A stretch of 64,000 bases of DNA, taken from assembly GCF_001885075.1 (NCBI RefSeq), contig NZ_MODU01000004.1, forward strand, positions 806,001 to 870,000, given 5' to 3'. Of the stretch, positions 19,742 to 29,585 are shown in pieces. The position numbers were made by a program, and so were the translations under genes. The stretch is from Alteromonas sp. V450. GTDB taxonomy: Bacteria > Pseudomonadota > Gammaproteobacteria > Enterobacterales > Alteromonadaceae. The notes under the pieces are model-generated. The model was not told the DNA's origin and did not search any database. It was given only the letters and a program-made list of their open reading frames with translations. Numbering within the stretch: position 1 is the first letter of the stretch; every line of letters begins with the position of its first letter.

Positions 19742-21298
19742 TTACGACTGTTCACCAATCCATTCAACGCGATAGAGATCGCGTCGTCTGTCTAGGTAAT
19801 TTCTTACTGACCCCTCATTTTGAAGCTTGGTGAGCTTATCTAGATCCAAATCCACAATAAGGGTCATCTCAGTATTTGGCGTGGTCTCCGACACAATAGC
19901 ATCGTGTGGAAACGCAAAATCGCTTGGTGAAAATACGGCGGTTTGACCATATTGAATATCAACATTGTCAACTTTCGGTAAATTACCTACGCTTCCTGCA
20001 ATTGCCACATAACACTCATTTTCGATAGCCCTTGCTTGCGCACAACGACGAACGCGTAAATACCCATTTTTTGTATCAGTCCAAAAAGGAACAAATAAAA
20101 TTTGCATCTCTTGGTCCGATAATATTCTTGCAAGTTCAGGGAATTCAACGTCGTAGCAAATTAGCACGCCAATTTTACCAAAATCAGTATCAAAAGTTTT
20201 TAGGCTGTTCCCACCTTTCATTATCCAATCTTCTTTTTCATGAGGGGTGGGATGCAATTTGTATTGACTTTCAATCGTGCCATCACGCTTACAAATATAG
20301 CTAACATTATAGAGCTGATCTTCCTCAACAATAGGCATTGAACCTGCAATAATCGTTATGTTGTAAGAGACAGCAAGGTGTGAAACGGCGGTAAGAATTT
20401 CATCGGTGTATGTCGCTAGATGCCAAATAGCATCTATAGACGAATCTGAGGGACTCAAACCCATTAGCGGGGCGTTAAAAAACTCTGGGAATAATGCAAC
20501 ATCACATGAATAATCTGATAATGCGTCAACAAAATATTCTACTTGTTGAAGCAGTTCTTCTACATTATTAAAGTAGCGCATTTGCCACTGTATACAGCCA
20601 ATTCGAGCGCTACTTTTTCTGCTTGCGATCAAAGATTGGGTGCCTGGCTCGAAATAAATATTATGCCACTGTAATAGCGTTGCATAGCCTTTTGAAGCTT
20701 CGTCTTCAGGTAAATAAGCAGACATGACCTGCTTAACTTCAAATCCATTGGAAAGCTGAAACGTAAGGATCGGATCGTAGATATCTTTTAATTTTACTTG
20801 TTCAATGTATTCGTAAGGAGACAATTCGTGGGCGTAGTTTTTGTAGTTCGGAATTCGGCCTCCAGCCATAATCGATTTTAGATTTAGATTGCGACACAAT
20901 TCTTTACGCGCTTCATAGAGCCTTCGGCCGAGGCGCAACCCCCGATATTCTGGAGAAACAATTACTTCAACACCATACAATACGTCGCCGTTTGGATCGT
21001 GCGTTGTCAAATAGGCATCACCAGTAATTTCATCGTAGCTGTGTTTATCACCAAATTGATCGTAATCTACGATAACGGAAATTGCGAAAGCGACAACTTT
21101 TCCTTTGTCTTCAATACATATTTGTCCCTCTGGGAACGTGGTCACTTGCGCTTTATAATTTGAGTAGGGCCACGCACCACCAACGTTGACATACACTTCA
21201 TCCATCAAGGTTTTCACGTCGCTGTAGTCGTCTAGACGTAAGTTCCTTAAATCAAGGTGGTGCTCTGTTTCTTCTATTTGTGTTTGATCTTGACTCAT
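19742..21298 (-). CDS. GNAT acetyltransferase / carbon-nitrogen hydrolase fusion
   Basis: A 518-residue two-domain cytoplasmic protein. The N-terminal GNAT domain (about 15-205) has an acetyl-CoA loop of the form YRGLRLGRRLYEAR at 118. The C-terminal nitrilase-superfamily domain (about 230-510) has the full catalytic triad E272 (FPEF), K347 (YKLHP) and C381 (LICYDVEFPE). Nitrilase-fold enzymes hydrolyse amides, omega-amides or nitriles, and the fusion could acylate one substrate and deamidate another. This two-domain arrangement is known in proteobacteria, but I know of no assigned reaction. It is transcribed alone, with over 200 bases on each side. Confidence 0.9.
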   Translation of the reverse strand: MSQDQTQIEETEHHLDLRNLRLDDYSDVKTLMDEVYVNVGGAWPYSNYKAQVTTFPEGQICIEDKGKVVAFAISVIVDYDQFGDKHSYDEITGDAYLTTHDPNGDVLYGVEVIVSPEYRGLRLGRRLYEARKELCRNLNLKSIMAGGRIPNYKNYAHELSPYEYIEQVKLKDIYDPILTFQLSNGFEVKQVMSAYLPEDEASKGYATLLQWHNIYFEPGTQSLIASRKSSARIGCIQWQMRYFNNVEELLQQVEYFVDALSDYSCDVALFPEFFNAPLMGLSPSDSSIDAIWHLATYTDEILTAVSHLAVSYNITIIAGSMPIVEEDQLYNVSYICKRDGTIESQYKLHPTPHEKEDWIMKGGNSLKTFDTDFGKIGVLICYDVEFPELARILSDQEMQILFVPFWTDTKNGYLRVRRCAQARAIENECYVAIAGSVGNLPKVDNVDIQYGQTAVFSPSDFAFPHDAIVSETTPNTEMTLIVDLDLDKLTKLQNEGSVRNYLDRRRDLYRVEWIGEQS

Positions 21299-21533
21299 TA
21301 GCTATCCCTTTACGTAAACCACATGCTTTTGAAATTTACACGGCTTTAGTTGCGTTTTTAATATAGTTGAAAAATAACAAGCAAAAAATATGCGCGATAT
21401 TTACGTTTGTTCAAAGCGATAAGATTTTTTTATTTTATCGACAAAAAATTAGCGTGTAGAAACGATGGTCCACCTGTTGAAAGGCAAACTCTTCAGGCGT
21501 ATAACCGCGGCTTGAATTTTTAGGTAACATGAC

Positions 21534-22205
21534 ATGAATATAGAGCCACTAAACCGTTATAAGCCTTTATATGTTTTTGATGAGGAAGTATTTGAAAATG
21601 TCGTCAGCGACTTAGTAAGCGATGGCGTTTCCATTCAAAAAGGAGGTATGCCATCGTTTGTAACGCAAGCGTTAATCGAATGTCAGGGAGCGCTGTCTTC
21701 GAATCATTATTCGCATGCAGGTATTGGTAGAGCGGATAAGTTCCAGCACGCATCTAAGATAAGAGGAGATGAAATTTGCTGGATAACTGGTGAATCTGAG
21801 CAGGGTGCACTGTGGCTAGCTTGGTGTGAAGCGCTTAAAACGTATATCAATAAAACGCTGTTTATGGGGTTGTTTTCCTTTGAAAGCCATTTTGCATGTT
21901 ATTCACCGGGTAAATATTACAAACGCCATGTAGATGCGTTTAGAGGTCAAGGTAATCGTGTACTGTCTTTAGTAACTTATCTAAACGAGAGTTGGCAACC
22001 GCAGGACGGTGGCGAATTGATACTCTATGCCAACGATAATGATATTAATGGTATTTCTGTGTTGCCGGAAAAGGGCACATTTGTCGTGTTTTTGAGTGAA
22101 AAGTTTCCGCATGAGGTGTTGCCGTCGACACGTGAGCGTCACTCGGTGGCAGGCTGGTTTAGAGTGAACGGTAGTGTTAACGATAATATCGACCCACCAA
22201 AATAA
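21534..22205 (+). CDS. 2-oxoglutarate/Fe(II)-dependent oxygenase, prolyl-hydroxylase-like
   Basis: A 223-residue protein with a double-stranded beta-helix core. The iron triad is HVD (KRHVDAFRG) and a later histidine in FPHEVLP, with the 2-oxoglutarate arginine in RERHSVAGWFR. It resembles bacterial EGLN-like prolyl hydroxylases; the Pseudomonas homologue hydroxylates EF-Tu. The substrate here is not shown by sequence. AGGT lies 8 bases before ATG 21534. It is the only gene on its strand between large gaps. Confidence 0.85.
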   Translation: MNIEPLNRYKPLYVFDEEVFENVVSDLVSDGVSIQKGGMPSFVTQALIECQGALSSNHYSHAGIGRADKFQHASKIRGDEICWITGESEQGALWLAWCEALKTYINKTLFMGLFSFESHFACYSPGKYYKRHVDAFRGQGNRVLSLVTYLNESWQPQDGGELILYANDNDINGISVLPEKGTFVVFLSEKFPHEVLPSTRERHSVAGWFRVNGSVNDNIDPPK

Positions 22206-22603
22206 ACTAATATCGTTCCTCATAAATAACAACGCTCTCAAAAACGCGAGTCTCAAAAGCCTGTACTCTTTGACGTGTCAACTTGGTGTAGACTCGTGTA
22301 CCTGTAATAAAGCGCGGAGATGACGGCTATCTTTCGACTCGTAGGGAAGCTAATCATTTATGTGGACTGGTATAAACCTATGATTCTATGCTATGTATTA
22401 TTTTGTATAGCGCGTGCTAATCTTTTTGCGCGAACTATTTCGATTTCAACACGCTCTAATCTGTGTCGGGCTTATTAAAACGTGAGCTGCTGCGTGCAAT
22501 AATGCTGCTCACAAGCATCAAGGCGGTGGGGCAACCATTTGATTACCCATCGTCTTGTAGATAAAAAAGCGCAAACAGGGAAAGCAGCGAAAAAGAATAT
22601 CCA
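22206..22603. other. 398-base intergenic region
   Basis: No credible ORF. The only clear structure is an inverted repeat, GTGAGC (22482-22487) with GCTCAC (22507-22512), about 90 bases before the next start codon. No convincing promoter was found by eye. Confidence 0.4.
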
Positions 22604-24289
22604 ATGCTCGAGAATATACCAGCGCCAACACCAAAAGATGATATTAGCGTTTTAGTCATAGACAACCAAGGGCTAGTCCACGAAGTCATTGGCTCTGCTT
22701 TGCACGAAATAGGGATCAGAGAGGTAACCAGCGCTTTCAACGCATTTCATGCAAAACGATTGTGTGACGCCAAAGAGTTTGATTTCGTATTGATAGCGTT
22801 TAACGTTAGCCAAGACAAAGACGGCTTTCATTTATTCGAAGAGCTTAAACACCTAGGGCATATCAAAGATACAACAACGGTAATTTTCCTCAGTGCTGAA
22901 ACCTCACCAGAGTTGGTAAACTGTATTGTTGAACTTCAGCCTGACGATTTTTGGGTAAAACCACTTCAACGCACGCTGGTAGAATCGCGATTAACGTATT
23001 TAATTCAGGCACGCCAGAAGCTTCACAAAATGCGCTACTGTATGCAAAATGGTGACTTTGCCGCGGCAATGTATTTTGCTGAAAGACATCTAAAAAATAA
23101 TGATTTACAGGAATACCACCCCAGAATAAAACGCGTAATAGGCGACTGTTTGTTTCAATTAAAAGACTTTGAAGCGGCTGAAATCTACTATCGTGACCTA
23201 TTGCAGACTATGGACCACGCGTGGGTTCACTTGGGCTTAGTGAAAACACTTTTAAAGCGAGACGCCTTGCAAGACACGCTGGCCGCCGTTGAAAATTTAT
23301 TAGTTCGCAGCGATACAAAATTTCTCACCCTTGACCTCTTGGCACAGTTTTATATTGAAAAAGAACAGTATAACGATGCTTATGAACAAATGAAGGAAGC
23401 TAGCCGCTTGGCACCTCGGAACATTGAGCGCAATAAAAGACTTTGGGCACTTGCGCGTTTAAACCATGACAACGTGGGCCAATTATCCGCGGTACAAAAT
23501 ATGGCGAAATTTGCTAAGAATTCAATTCACGAATCGCCTCAACTAACGCTCAATGTCATTCGTTCTATTCTCGACCTTGCAACTAATTTGCAAGGAGATG
23601 AAAGCGAAAAGTACGTTACAAAAGCGGAAGCTGAACTTAATGATTTTGTTCAGGTGAAAGGCGTACAAAACTTTTTTAGTGACCAAGTCGATATTTTGAG
23701 GGCTCGTTTGCTGTGCCTCAAACAAAGAAAGACTGAGGCCGCAGCGTTGATGGAGCGGCACGTTGTGTCTATTGATGGCCTATCAATAGAAGATAGCCTT
23801 GATAAAATGAAGGCATTTCATGAACTTGGTATGCGAGAACAGTGTGCGCGAGTCATCGACGACTTACAGAAACAAATCCAGGGCGATGCTTTCGCGTCTC
23901 AAGTTGTTAATGCCTATTTAAATCAAGAGTCTATAGAGCGTAAGGAAATCCATTTTACCGCTAAAGAATTGAAGCACATGGCCACCGTCAACTATCGAGA
24001 AAATCGACTGCTTCCTGCATTTAATAATTTGAAACAAGCGATGACACTATCGCCTCACGATAAGCAATTAGCCCTCAGCCTACTAAAAGTGAGCGCACAG
24101 CTAAAGTGTTTAAGCATGCTCTCTGAACAGCAAGTTGAGGTAGCACTTAGGGCTGTCGACATGTTAGCGGCGCATTCGTTATCGATAGCACAAGCGAAGA
24201 AGCGAGACCAGTATATAGAGGCAATTGGATTTAAAAACAGTAATTCAAACTACGATGGGATAATGAGAGAGGTCGTGTCAAAAAACTAG
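22604..24289 (+). CDS. Degenerate receiver domain plus TPR-repeat protein
   Basis: 561 residues. An N-terminal receiver-like domain (about 12-135) lacks the key residues: the acidic pocket is IDN and the phospho-acceptor position is A65 (VLIAFNVSQDKDG), although K119 is kept. Helical TPR-like repeats follow (about 140-360), then a second helical stretch to the C terminus. It should be a phosphorylation-independent scaffold. Similar receiver-TPR proteins occur in Shewanella and Vibrio without a settled role. No other regulator or kinase gene is beside it. It converges on the secreted nuclease. Confidence 0.85.
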   Translation: MLENIPAPTPKDDISVLVIDNQGLVHEVIGSALHEIGIREVTSAFNAFHAKRLCDAKEFDFVLIAFNVSQDKDGFHLFEELKHLGHIKDTTTVIFLSAETSPELVNCIVELQPDDFWVKPLQRTLVESRLTYLIQARQKLHKMRYCMQNGDFAAAMYFAERHLKNNDLQEYHPRIKRVIGDCLFQLKDFEAAEIYYRDLLQTMDHAWVHLGLVKTLLKRDALQDTLAAVENLLVRSDTKFLTLDLLAQFYIEKEQYNDAYEQMKEASRLAPRNIERNKRLWALARLNHDNVGQLSAVQNMAKFAKNSIHESPQLTLNVIRSILDLATNLQGDESEKYVTKAEAELNDFVQVKGVQNFFSDQVDILRARLLCLKQRKTEAAALMERHVVSIDGLSIEDSLDKMKAFHELGMREQCARVIDDLQKQIQGDAFASQVVNAYLNQESIERKEIHFTAKELKHMATVNYRENRLLPAFNNLKQAMTLSPHDKQLALSLLKVSAQLKCLSMLSEQQVEVALRAVDMLAAHSLSIAQAKKRDQYIEAIGFKNSNSNYDGIMREVVSKN

Positions 24290-24297
24290 TGCTTTGT

Positions 24298-24322
24298 AAA
24301 AAGGCCCACGTTATGTGGGCCT
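24298..24322 (-). terminator. Intrinsic terminator of the ExeM-like nuclease gene
   Basis: AGGCCCAC and GTGGGCCT pair around five bases. On the minus strand the stem is followed by TTTTTAC. It lies in the convergent gap, so it may also stop plus-strand transcripts. Confidence 0.8.
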
Positions 24323-24353
24323 ACAAATTTATTATTTATTAGACGCTGGCCTA

Positions 24354-26936
24354 TTATTTTTTAACAGTAGAAAAGCGACGGCGAAAGCCAACCATAGCTG
24401 CTAGAAGCGCTAAGATACCTCCCATCGCGCCACCAGAGCTTTTTTCTTCATCCTGTGGCTCTTCGACAACAACATCAGCTACAAGATTAAACGTTGCAAT
24501 GAAAGGATCATGATCTGAACTACGATATGGACCAATATCGGTGAAAGCATAACCCTCTTCATCTGGATAATGCTGAAGCGCTTGATCGTATTGTAACTGA
24601 TAGGCTTCTACCGAGTTGATATTCCAGTGTGTGCCGTCGACGGCGTCTGCCAGCATTGCGTCATTCGCAAGTACATGGTCTAAACTACCCACTTGCTCTG
24701 ACCCGAAGAACCAATATGAATAGCCGTTTTCGTCAAATTCTTTTGCCAAGTTACGGTATCCGTAGTTTTCTGTAACTTCCACAGACTCACCATCATTCAT
24801 ACCGGTATTAACAGCCGTCATGATGGTATAGCCACGTGCTTCTGGCGTATAGTCAGTGAGCACAGCTACAGGATCTTCTGCACTGTATGCATTTAAATCA
24901 CCAAGAATAATTTTGCGTTCTGGTAAATTTTCATCGTCAAGTGCGTTGCCAAGCGTAACTGCAGCAGAAACGCGTAGCGCATTACAGCTACCTTGCAGCG
25001 TAGTAATTTGAGACGGCGAATCTGCACGGTCCTCAGCACACTGTGAACCTTTAGATTTAAAATGGTTTACTGCAACCGCAAAGGTCTTTTCACTCTCAAT
25101 GTGGCTAAAGCTTTGTACAAGGCTTGGTCGCATACGAGCGAGACGATCTTCGCTAATTTGTTGCTCGGGCATTGCGACAATTTGCGCGTCACCAACAGGT
25201 GTTACTACTGAAGGCTTAAATAATAGCCCAACCGTAATTGCATCTGTGCCTATTTCCGCGCCGTCTGCAGTAGAAATAAATGAGTATTGTTCTGACTCAC
25301 CAAGCTCTGCATTTACAACGTCTACAAGTGCTTTAATCGCGCTATCGTCTCCAAATGCGTCATTCTCAATTTCCATCAGTCCAACAACGTCGGCGTTTAA
25401 ATTAACAATGGCAGAAACAATGCGGCCTTGCTGAAGAGCGAACTCGTTTTCGCTTTCCGCACCACGGTTACCGTCGAAGTCAAAAGTAACGTTGCCGTTT
25501 GAATCTACATCACCGTTGAAATAATTCAGTACGTTAAACGTGGCAACTGACAGATTTCCTTCAGTAACAGTAGGTGTAGCCTCTCGTGTTGACGTGAGTT
25601 CAATCACATCAGTTGGATTAATACGGTAGGTACCAAAGCTAAAATTAAGTGGGCCAGCGGCAGATACGCTATCGCCAACGCGAATGGCATCAGCATAACT
25701 AAAAGTAGGGTAGAAGCTTACCGCCTCTGGAAAACGAGAGCCGCTGCTGTCCTCAATGGTAAGTAAGCTGGCTTCACTCTCAGCTACGGCTTCATTGAAA
25801 GCATCAGTGAGTGGTGCAGCTACATCAGTTGGTTGACGTTTAACGCTGTCGCTTACCACAATTTCACCGAAACGCCACAGGTTGTTCAAGCTCGTCACTG
25901 TAGCATCTGTTACGCTAACCACCATGCCCTCAAGTGTTTCTAAATCAACCTCATACGGCATCGCTAACGACACAGGCGTAATCGCTTCAGCAGTACCACA
26001 GTCTAGTGCTGCTACGTCGGCGTTCATCTCAATGGTTGTCATACCAAAGTTTTCTTTAATTTCGCCGTGAAGTCGAATGGTATTTCCAACGCTAATTTCA
26101 GTGCTACCATCCACAAAAATACCTTCTGAGGTCGTGTCACTATCGTCGTTATCGGCAACTTCTTCTTGAACGAAAAATCCGCCGTCTCGCACACCTGTAA
26201 TCACAGCTTCAACTGTGTGACCATTTCCGACTTCTCCAGAAGCGCTTTCGCTACCTTGAATTGTACTGATTAAGGTGGCGCTTGCACCACATACGCCAAG
26301 CTCAACCACTGGTTCTTCTGGTGTGACTACAACTGAGCCATCGCTATCTGTTGAGAACGTTGCAATGGGGAAGGCGGTGGAAGCTTCACTATTAGAAGAT
26401 GAGTTGTCTAGCGCATTCACACCACTGAATGTCCAGTTGTTGGCGTCAAAGTTTCCGCCGTTAGTCACCTCTCCGGTATTGCGGTACGCCCATCCGTCAA
26501 GGTATTCCCAAGCAGTGCCGGTTCCATCGGTATTGATATCACCAAAAGTGTCAATTACACCGCCATTGTTAAATAACTCGATAGCGTCATCGCCATTTAT
26601 ACCCATTGCTGATGAGGTGTAATCTGGTGCATTTCCAAAGAATGCAGTAAAGCCATCTATCTCTGACGCCACATAGATATAAGACCCGGCACTTGCTGAA
26701 ACCGCAGGGAAAGTAAACTCTTCGCCGTCGGTGCCACCGCCATTGTTTGCTGTGCCAATACCGTATTCAGACAAATCTGAAATATCATTTATGACATAAA
26801 GTTCGACAGCTTTTGGCACGCCACCAGAAAGCGGGCCATCGATGACACCGCTGATCACAATATCATTCGCTTGCGCTGAGGTTGCCGATAGGGCAGTCAG
26901 TATACCCGCTGATAGTAAGTTTAATGATGTTTTCAC
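24354..26936 (-). CDS. ExeM/NucH-family extracellular endonuclease with GlyGly-CTERM tail
   Basis: 860 residues. A signal peptide (1-23, ending SAQA) is followed by a lamin-tail-like domain (about 24-160, with DAIELFNNGG), a beta-rich OB-like middle (about 210-440), and an endonuclease/exonuclease/phosphatase domain (about 465-820). The last has VATFNVLNYF, MEIEND, HFKSKGSQC, ILGDLNAY, SLDHVLAN and SSDHDPF. The C terminus is a sorting tail: SSGGAMGG, a hydrophobic helix and RRRF, recognised by rhombosortase after type II secretion. Shewanella ExeM is a divalent-metal nuclease needed for biofilm release and DNA use. The start is GTG 26936 with AAAGGGAAA upstream. An imperfect hairpin lies in the upstream region. 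Confidence 0.92.
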   Translation of the reverse strand: MKTSLNLLSAGILTALSATSAQANDIVISGVIDGPLSGGVPKAVELYVINDISDLSEYGIGTANNGGGTDGEEFTFPAVSASAGSYIYVASEIDGFTAFFGNAPDYTSSAMGINGDDAIELFNNGGVIDTFGDINTDGTGTAWEYLDGWAYRNTGEVTNGGNFDANNWTFSGVNALDNSSSNSEASTAFPIATFSTDSDGSVVVTPEEPVVELGVCGASATLISTIQGSESASGEVGNGHTVEAVITGVRDGGFFVQEEVADNDDSDTTSEGIFVDGSTEISVGNTIRLHGEIKENFGMTTIEMNADVAALDCGTAEAITPVSLAMPYEVDLETLEGMVVSVTDATVTSLNNLWRFGEIVVSDSVKRQPTDVAAPLTDAFNEAVAESEASLLTIEDSSGSRFPEAVSFYPTFSYADAIRVGDSVSAAGPLNFSFGTYRINPTDVIELTSTREATPTVTEGNLSVATFNVLNYFNGDVDSNGNVTFDFDGNRGAESENEFALQQGRIVSAIVNLNADVVGLMEIENDAFGDDSAIKALVDVVNAELGESEQYSFISTADGAEIGTDAITVGLLFKPSVVTPVGDAQIVAMPEQQISEDRLARMRPSLVQSFSHIESEKTFAVAVNHFKSKGSQCAEDRADSPSQITTLQGSCNALRVSAAVTLGNALDDENLPERKIILGDLNAYSAEDPVAVLTDYTPEARGYTIMTAVNTGMNDGESVEVTENYGYRNLAKEFDENGYSYWFFGSEQVGSLDHVLANDAMLADAVDGTHWNINSVEAYQLQYDQALQHYPDEEGYAFTDIGPYRSSDHDPFIATFNLVADVVVEEPQDEEKSSGGAMGGILALLAAMVGFRRRFSTVKK

Positions 26937-26979
26937 GTCATTTTCCCTTTGTAGTATTCGTTATTTTTTTTAGTGCTTA

Positions 26980-27035
26980 TTCATCACTGGCTGCGCAAGA
27001 AAGCCGTTTGTTGCGCGTTTAAGCACAGTGATGAA
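26980..27035 (-). repeat. Long inverted repeat upstream of the nuclease gene
   Basis: TTCATCACTG (26980-26989) and CAGTGATGAA (27026-27035) are perfect 10-base arms. Inside them GCGCAA (26993-26998) pairs with TTGCGC (27011-27016). It lies 44 bases upstream of the GTG start, so it would fold either in the 5' leader or as an operator. Confidence 0.6.
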
Positions 27036-27247
27036 TCAGATTTTGCTTGCAATCTTTCAATTGCAATGACTACCGTAAAGGGGTTTCGTAAAGATAGATA
27101 TAACTTAACCTTATTCAAGCTGATTTTTAACTTATACCTTAAAAACAAAGGGTTAAGTGTTTTGGGTAAGTTTATTTATGCCTTTGGGTTGTAATAATTT
27201 AGCTTCACTACCGTTAAATAATGCTATTGAGGTTTTTAAAGTAAAAA
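27036..27247. other. Remainder of the gap between the nuclease and DUF2252 genes
   Basis: Together with 26937-27035 this makes a 311-base gap. The rest is AT-rich and holds no supported gene. A 73-codon open frame from GTG 26973 overlaps the inverted repeat and has no ribosome-binding site. No clear terminator for the DUF2252 gene was seen. Confidence 0.35.
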
Positions 27248-28594
27248 TTAATTCGTATATTTATTGAAAGGCGTTACTTCGTTTTTACATAGCTCAGTGA
27301 AAAGCGAGTGATCGTAGAGTACCTGTTCTACATGGTGCTTCGCCAAACTGATAAGTGATTCTTTATGCTGTGCAATTATTGGGTATGCTTTCTGTGCGAA
27401 TCGAGTACTGCGTCTATCGCCACGACAGTGAGCCAATGCCAACGTGTATCCGCACAGTTGGGCAAAATAAGACAATCCACCGGCTATCGCTTTTTTGCCC
27501 ATAACAATATCTGCTGGAGTAATTCCTACTCGCGCGTGATGTCTAGAGCGGACCAAGAAAAGCGAGTCATTAAAGCTAACCGAATCGAGAATAAGATCAG
27601 GTTTTCGCTGCATTCGTCGTTGACTTCGCGCGGTTAAATGGGCTGCATTCAGTGCATTCACTGGATTCATATCCGGGAAAAAGTACAGCGGGGCAGCACA
27701 TCGCTGCTGTTTCACTTCTACAACATGACAGTAAGAAATATGTGTTGAAGAGTAGGGAACGGATGGGCCAACAAGAAAGTAATACCGTTCCATATTGACA
27801 GAACCTGTTCCTGACCGTACGCGGCGGACGATATCAATAATAGTATCATCCATATAGGGGGAAAATGCCGCATGAAGGAGTTTATAGTCGTCACGAGACA
27901 GTGCTTCAAACTTTGATGGTAGGGTTTTAAACGATATGGCATTGCTCGAAACAGCGATTGCTTTTGCTAGAGCACTTTTTGTTAAAAATTCTATTCCCCC
28001 CGCCGAGCGTCGTACTGCTTTGTCGTAAAGCTTCGATAGCTTACTATTTATGGCATCGGGTCGATTATCCATGGCCTCATAAATGGTTTTCGAATCGTTG
28101 GTAACGCGTTCACAGGTCGCGGTGTAAGCATCGATAAATGCCATTTGTGCACGTATCACTGCTTCGTCATCGACAACCTGCTTAGACATATTTATGTCGT
28201 CATCACAATAATTGCCAAGGACAACACCGTTACAGTGTTGTTGTGCTAATGACAATGAGGAGATGAAGCGCAATATATCCCACTGTGCCTTACCTACGCA
28301 TGCATCGTCAAAATCATTTGGTGAAAATATAACGGTATCTCCGTGGGAACCTTCTTCGGTGAGAAAGCCGAAATTTGAGCAATGACAGTCGCCTACAATG
28401 CTGGTGAGTGGAATTTCGTCAAATGCGTTAGGGAACGCAATCGTTTGATTCGCGATGTCAGCATAATATAATTGAGCGCTGCCTCGGAAAAATACAAAAG
28501 GGCTAGTCGTCATCTTTCTATGCTTTTCAAGGTTCGCTGAGGGATAAATCTTGTCTACAAGCGCGATATTTTCTTTTATAAAAGTTTCTCTCAT
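27248..28594 (-). CDS. DUF2252-family protein
   Basis: About 448 residues. The family markers are FVFFRGSAQLYY near the start and the block GDCHCSNFGF followed by NDFDDACVGKAQWDILRF, which resembles the catalytic and metal loops (H.D.H/DFD) of kinase-like phosphotransferases. The cellular role of DUF2252 proteins is not established to my knowledge. The ATG at 28594 is preferred over an in-frame GTG 12 bases upstream. Neither has a good ribosome-binding site, so the start is uncertain. It is divergent from ahpC across about 245 bases. It has no obvious operon partner. Confidence 0.85.
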   Translation of the reverse strand: MRETFIKENIALVDKIYPSANLEKHRKMTTSPFVFFRGSAQLYYADIANQTIAFPNAFDEIPLTSIVGDCHCSNFGFLTEEGSHGDTVIFSPNDFDDACVGKAQWDILRFISSLSLAQQHCNGVVLGNYCDDDINMSKQVVDDEAVIRAQMAFIDAYTATCERVTNDSKTIYEAMDNRPDAINSKLSKLYDKAVRRSAGGIEFLTKSALAKAIAVSSNAISFKTLPSKFEALSRDDYKLLHAAFSPYMDDTIIDIVRRVRSGTGSVNMERYYFLVGPSVPYSSTHISYCHVVEVKQQRCAAPLYFFPDMNPVNALNAAHLTARSQRRMQRKPDLILDSVSFNDSLFLVRSRHHARVGITPADIVMGKKAIAGGLSYFAQLCGYTLALAHCRGDRRSTRFAQKAYPIIAQHKESLISLAKHHVEQVLYDHSLFTELCKNEVTPFNKYTN

Positions 28595-28840
28595 AGGCTG
28601 TCTCACTGTTTTGTCTTAATTCTCGTTCAATTCAATAACCTGATTAAGCGATTCATTTTTACTAATTAGTGTTTTTCGTCACCACACGTTATTCTTATCA
28701 CCAGTTCGAAAAGACATGATTTAAACGAAAAGTGATTATCTTCACCAAAGTGTAAAACCATGTCGACACAATAAACGTAAAGTTTGTATCTGCATGTGTT
28801 TAACGTGCGGAAATAATTTAAACCAAATGGAGAATTAAAC

Positions 28841-29404
28841 ATGGCATTGATCAATACTGCTATCAAACCTTTTAAAGCAACTGCATTTAAAGATGGCGAA
28901 TTCGTAGACGTAAGCAGCGAAGACATCAAAGGTAAATGGGCAGTTTTCGTATTTTACCCAGCTGACTTCACATTTGTTTGCCCAACTGAACTTGGCGACA
29001 TCGCTGATAAGTACGAAGAGCTTCAGTCTCGTGGCGTAGAAGTATTCTCAGTATCTACTGACACACACTTCACTCACAAAGCATGGCACGATTCTTCTGA
29101 CACGATCAACAAGATTAAGTTTGCAATGATTGGCGACCCTACTGGCGAAATCACTCGTAACTTTGATTGTATGCGTGAAAACATGGGTCTTGCTGACCGT
29201 GCTACATTCGTTGTAGACCCAGAAGGTATCATTCAGGCAATGGAAATCACTTCTGAAGGCATCGGTCGTGACGCAGACGATTTAGTACGTAAGATTAAAG
29301 CTGCACAATATGTTGCAAATAACCCAGGTGAAGTTTGCCCAGCTAAATGGAAAGAAGGCGAAGCAACACTTGCACCTTCTCTTGACCTAGTAGGCAAAAT
29401 CTAA
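28841..29404 (+). CDS. ahpC: Alkyl hydroperoxide reductase subunit C (typical 2-Cys peroxiredoxin)
   Basis: A 187-residue AhpC/Prx1-type peroxiredoxin, the E. coli length. Peroxidatic C47 lies in FVCPTELGD and resolving C166 in EVCPAKW. It reduces hydrogen peroxide and organic hydroperoxides in the cytoplasm and is re-reduced by AhpF encoded downstream. GGAG lies 8 bases before the ATG. Codon use is strongly biased (AAC, GAC, CGT, GGT), as expected for a highly expressed gene. OxyR control is usual for this pair; I did not find a convincing OxyR site by eye. Confidence 0.97.
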   Translation: MALINTAIKPFKATAFKDGEFVDVSSEDIKGKWAVFVFYPADFTFVCPTELGDIADKYEELQSRGVEVFSVSTDTHFTHKAWHDSSDTINKIKFAMIGDPTGEITRNFDCMRENMGLADRATFVVDPEGIIQAMEITSEGIGRDADDLVRKIKAAQYVANNPGEVCPAKWKEGEATLAPSLDLVGKI

Positions 29405-29477
29405 GCAGCACGCTTAGCGCTTAATACCCTTACGGCCAGTGCGTTCAGCATTGTCGAGTATTAAGCATATAGATTGT

Positions 29478-29499
29478 AGGGAGTGGGTCTCCACTCCCT
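29478..29499 (+). repeat. Perfect hairpin between ahpC and ahpF
   Basis: AGGGAGTGG (29478-29486) pairs perfectly with CCACTCCCT (29491-29499) around GTCT. No T run follows, so it does not look like a classical terminator. Such a structure can protect the upstream message from 3' decay and lower expression of the downstream gene. Confidence 0.75.
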
Positions 29500-29585
29500 G
29501 ATATTAACTTCCAATTTCCGCTTATGTTGTTGACCTATTCAAAGGTTGGCGGGGATCGGCGTGTCGAAAATAAGGCAGAATAACC

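Noticed and set aside
26973..27194. 73-codon plus-strand open frame between the nuclease and DUF2252 genes
   Set aside because: It starts with GTG next to the inverted repeat, has no ribosome-binding site and has no recognisable protein features.
28607..28840. OxyR site upstream of ahpC
   Set aside because: Expected from the family, but no ATAG/CTAT-type array with the right spacing could be read by eye.
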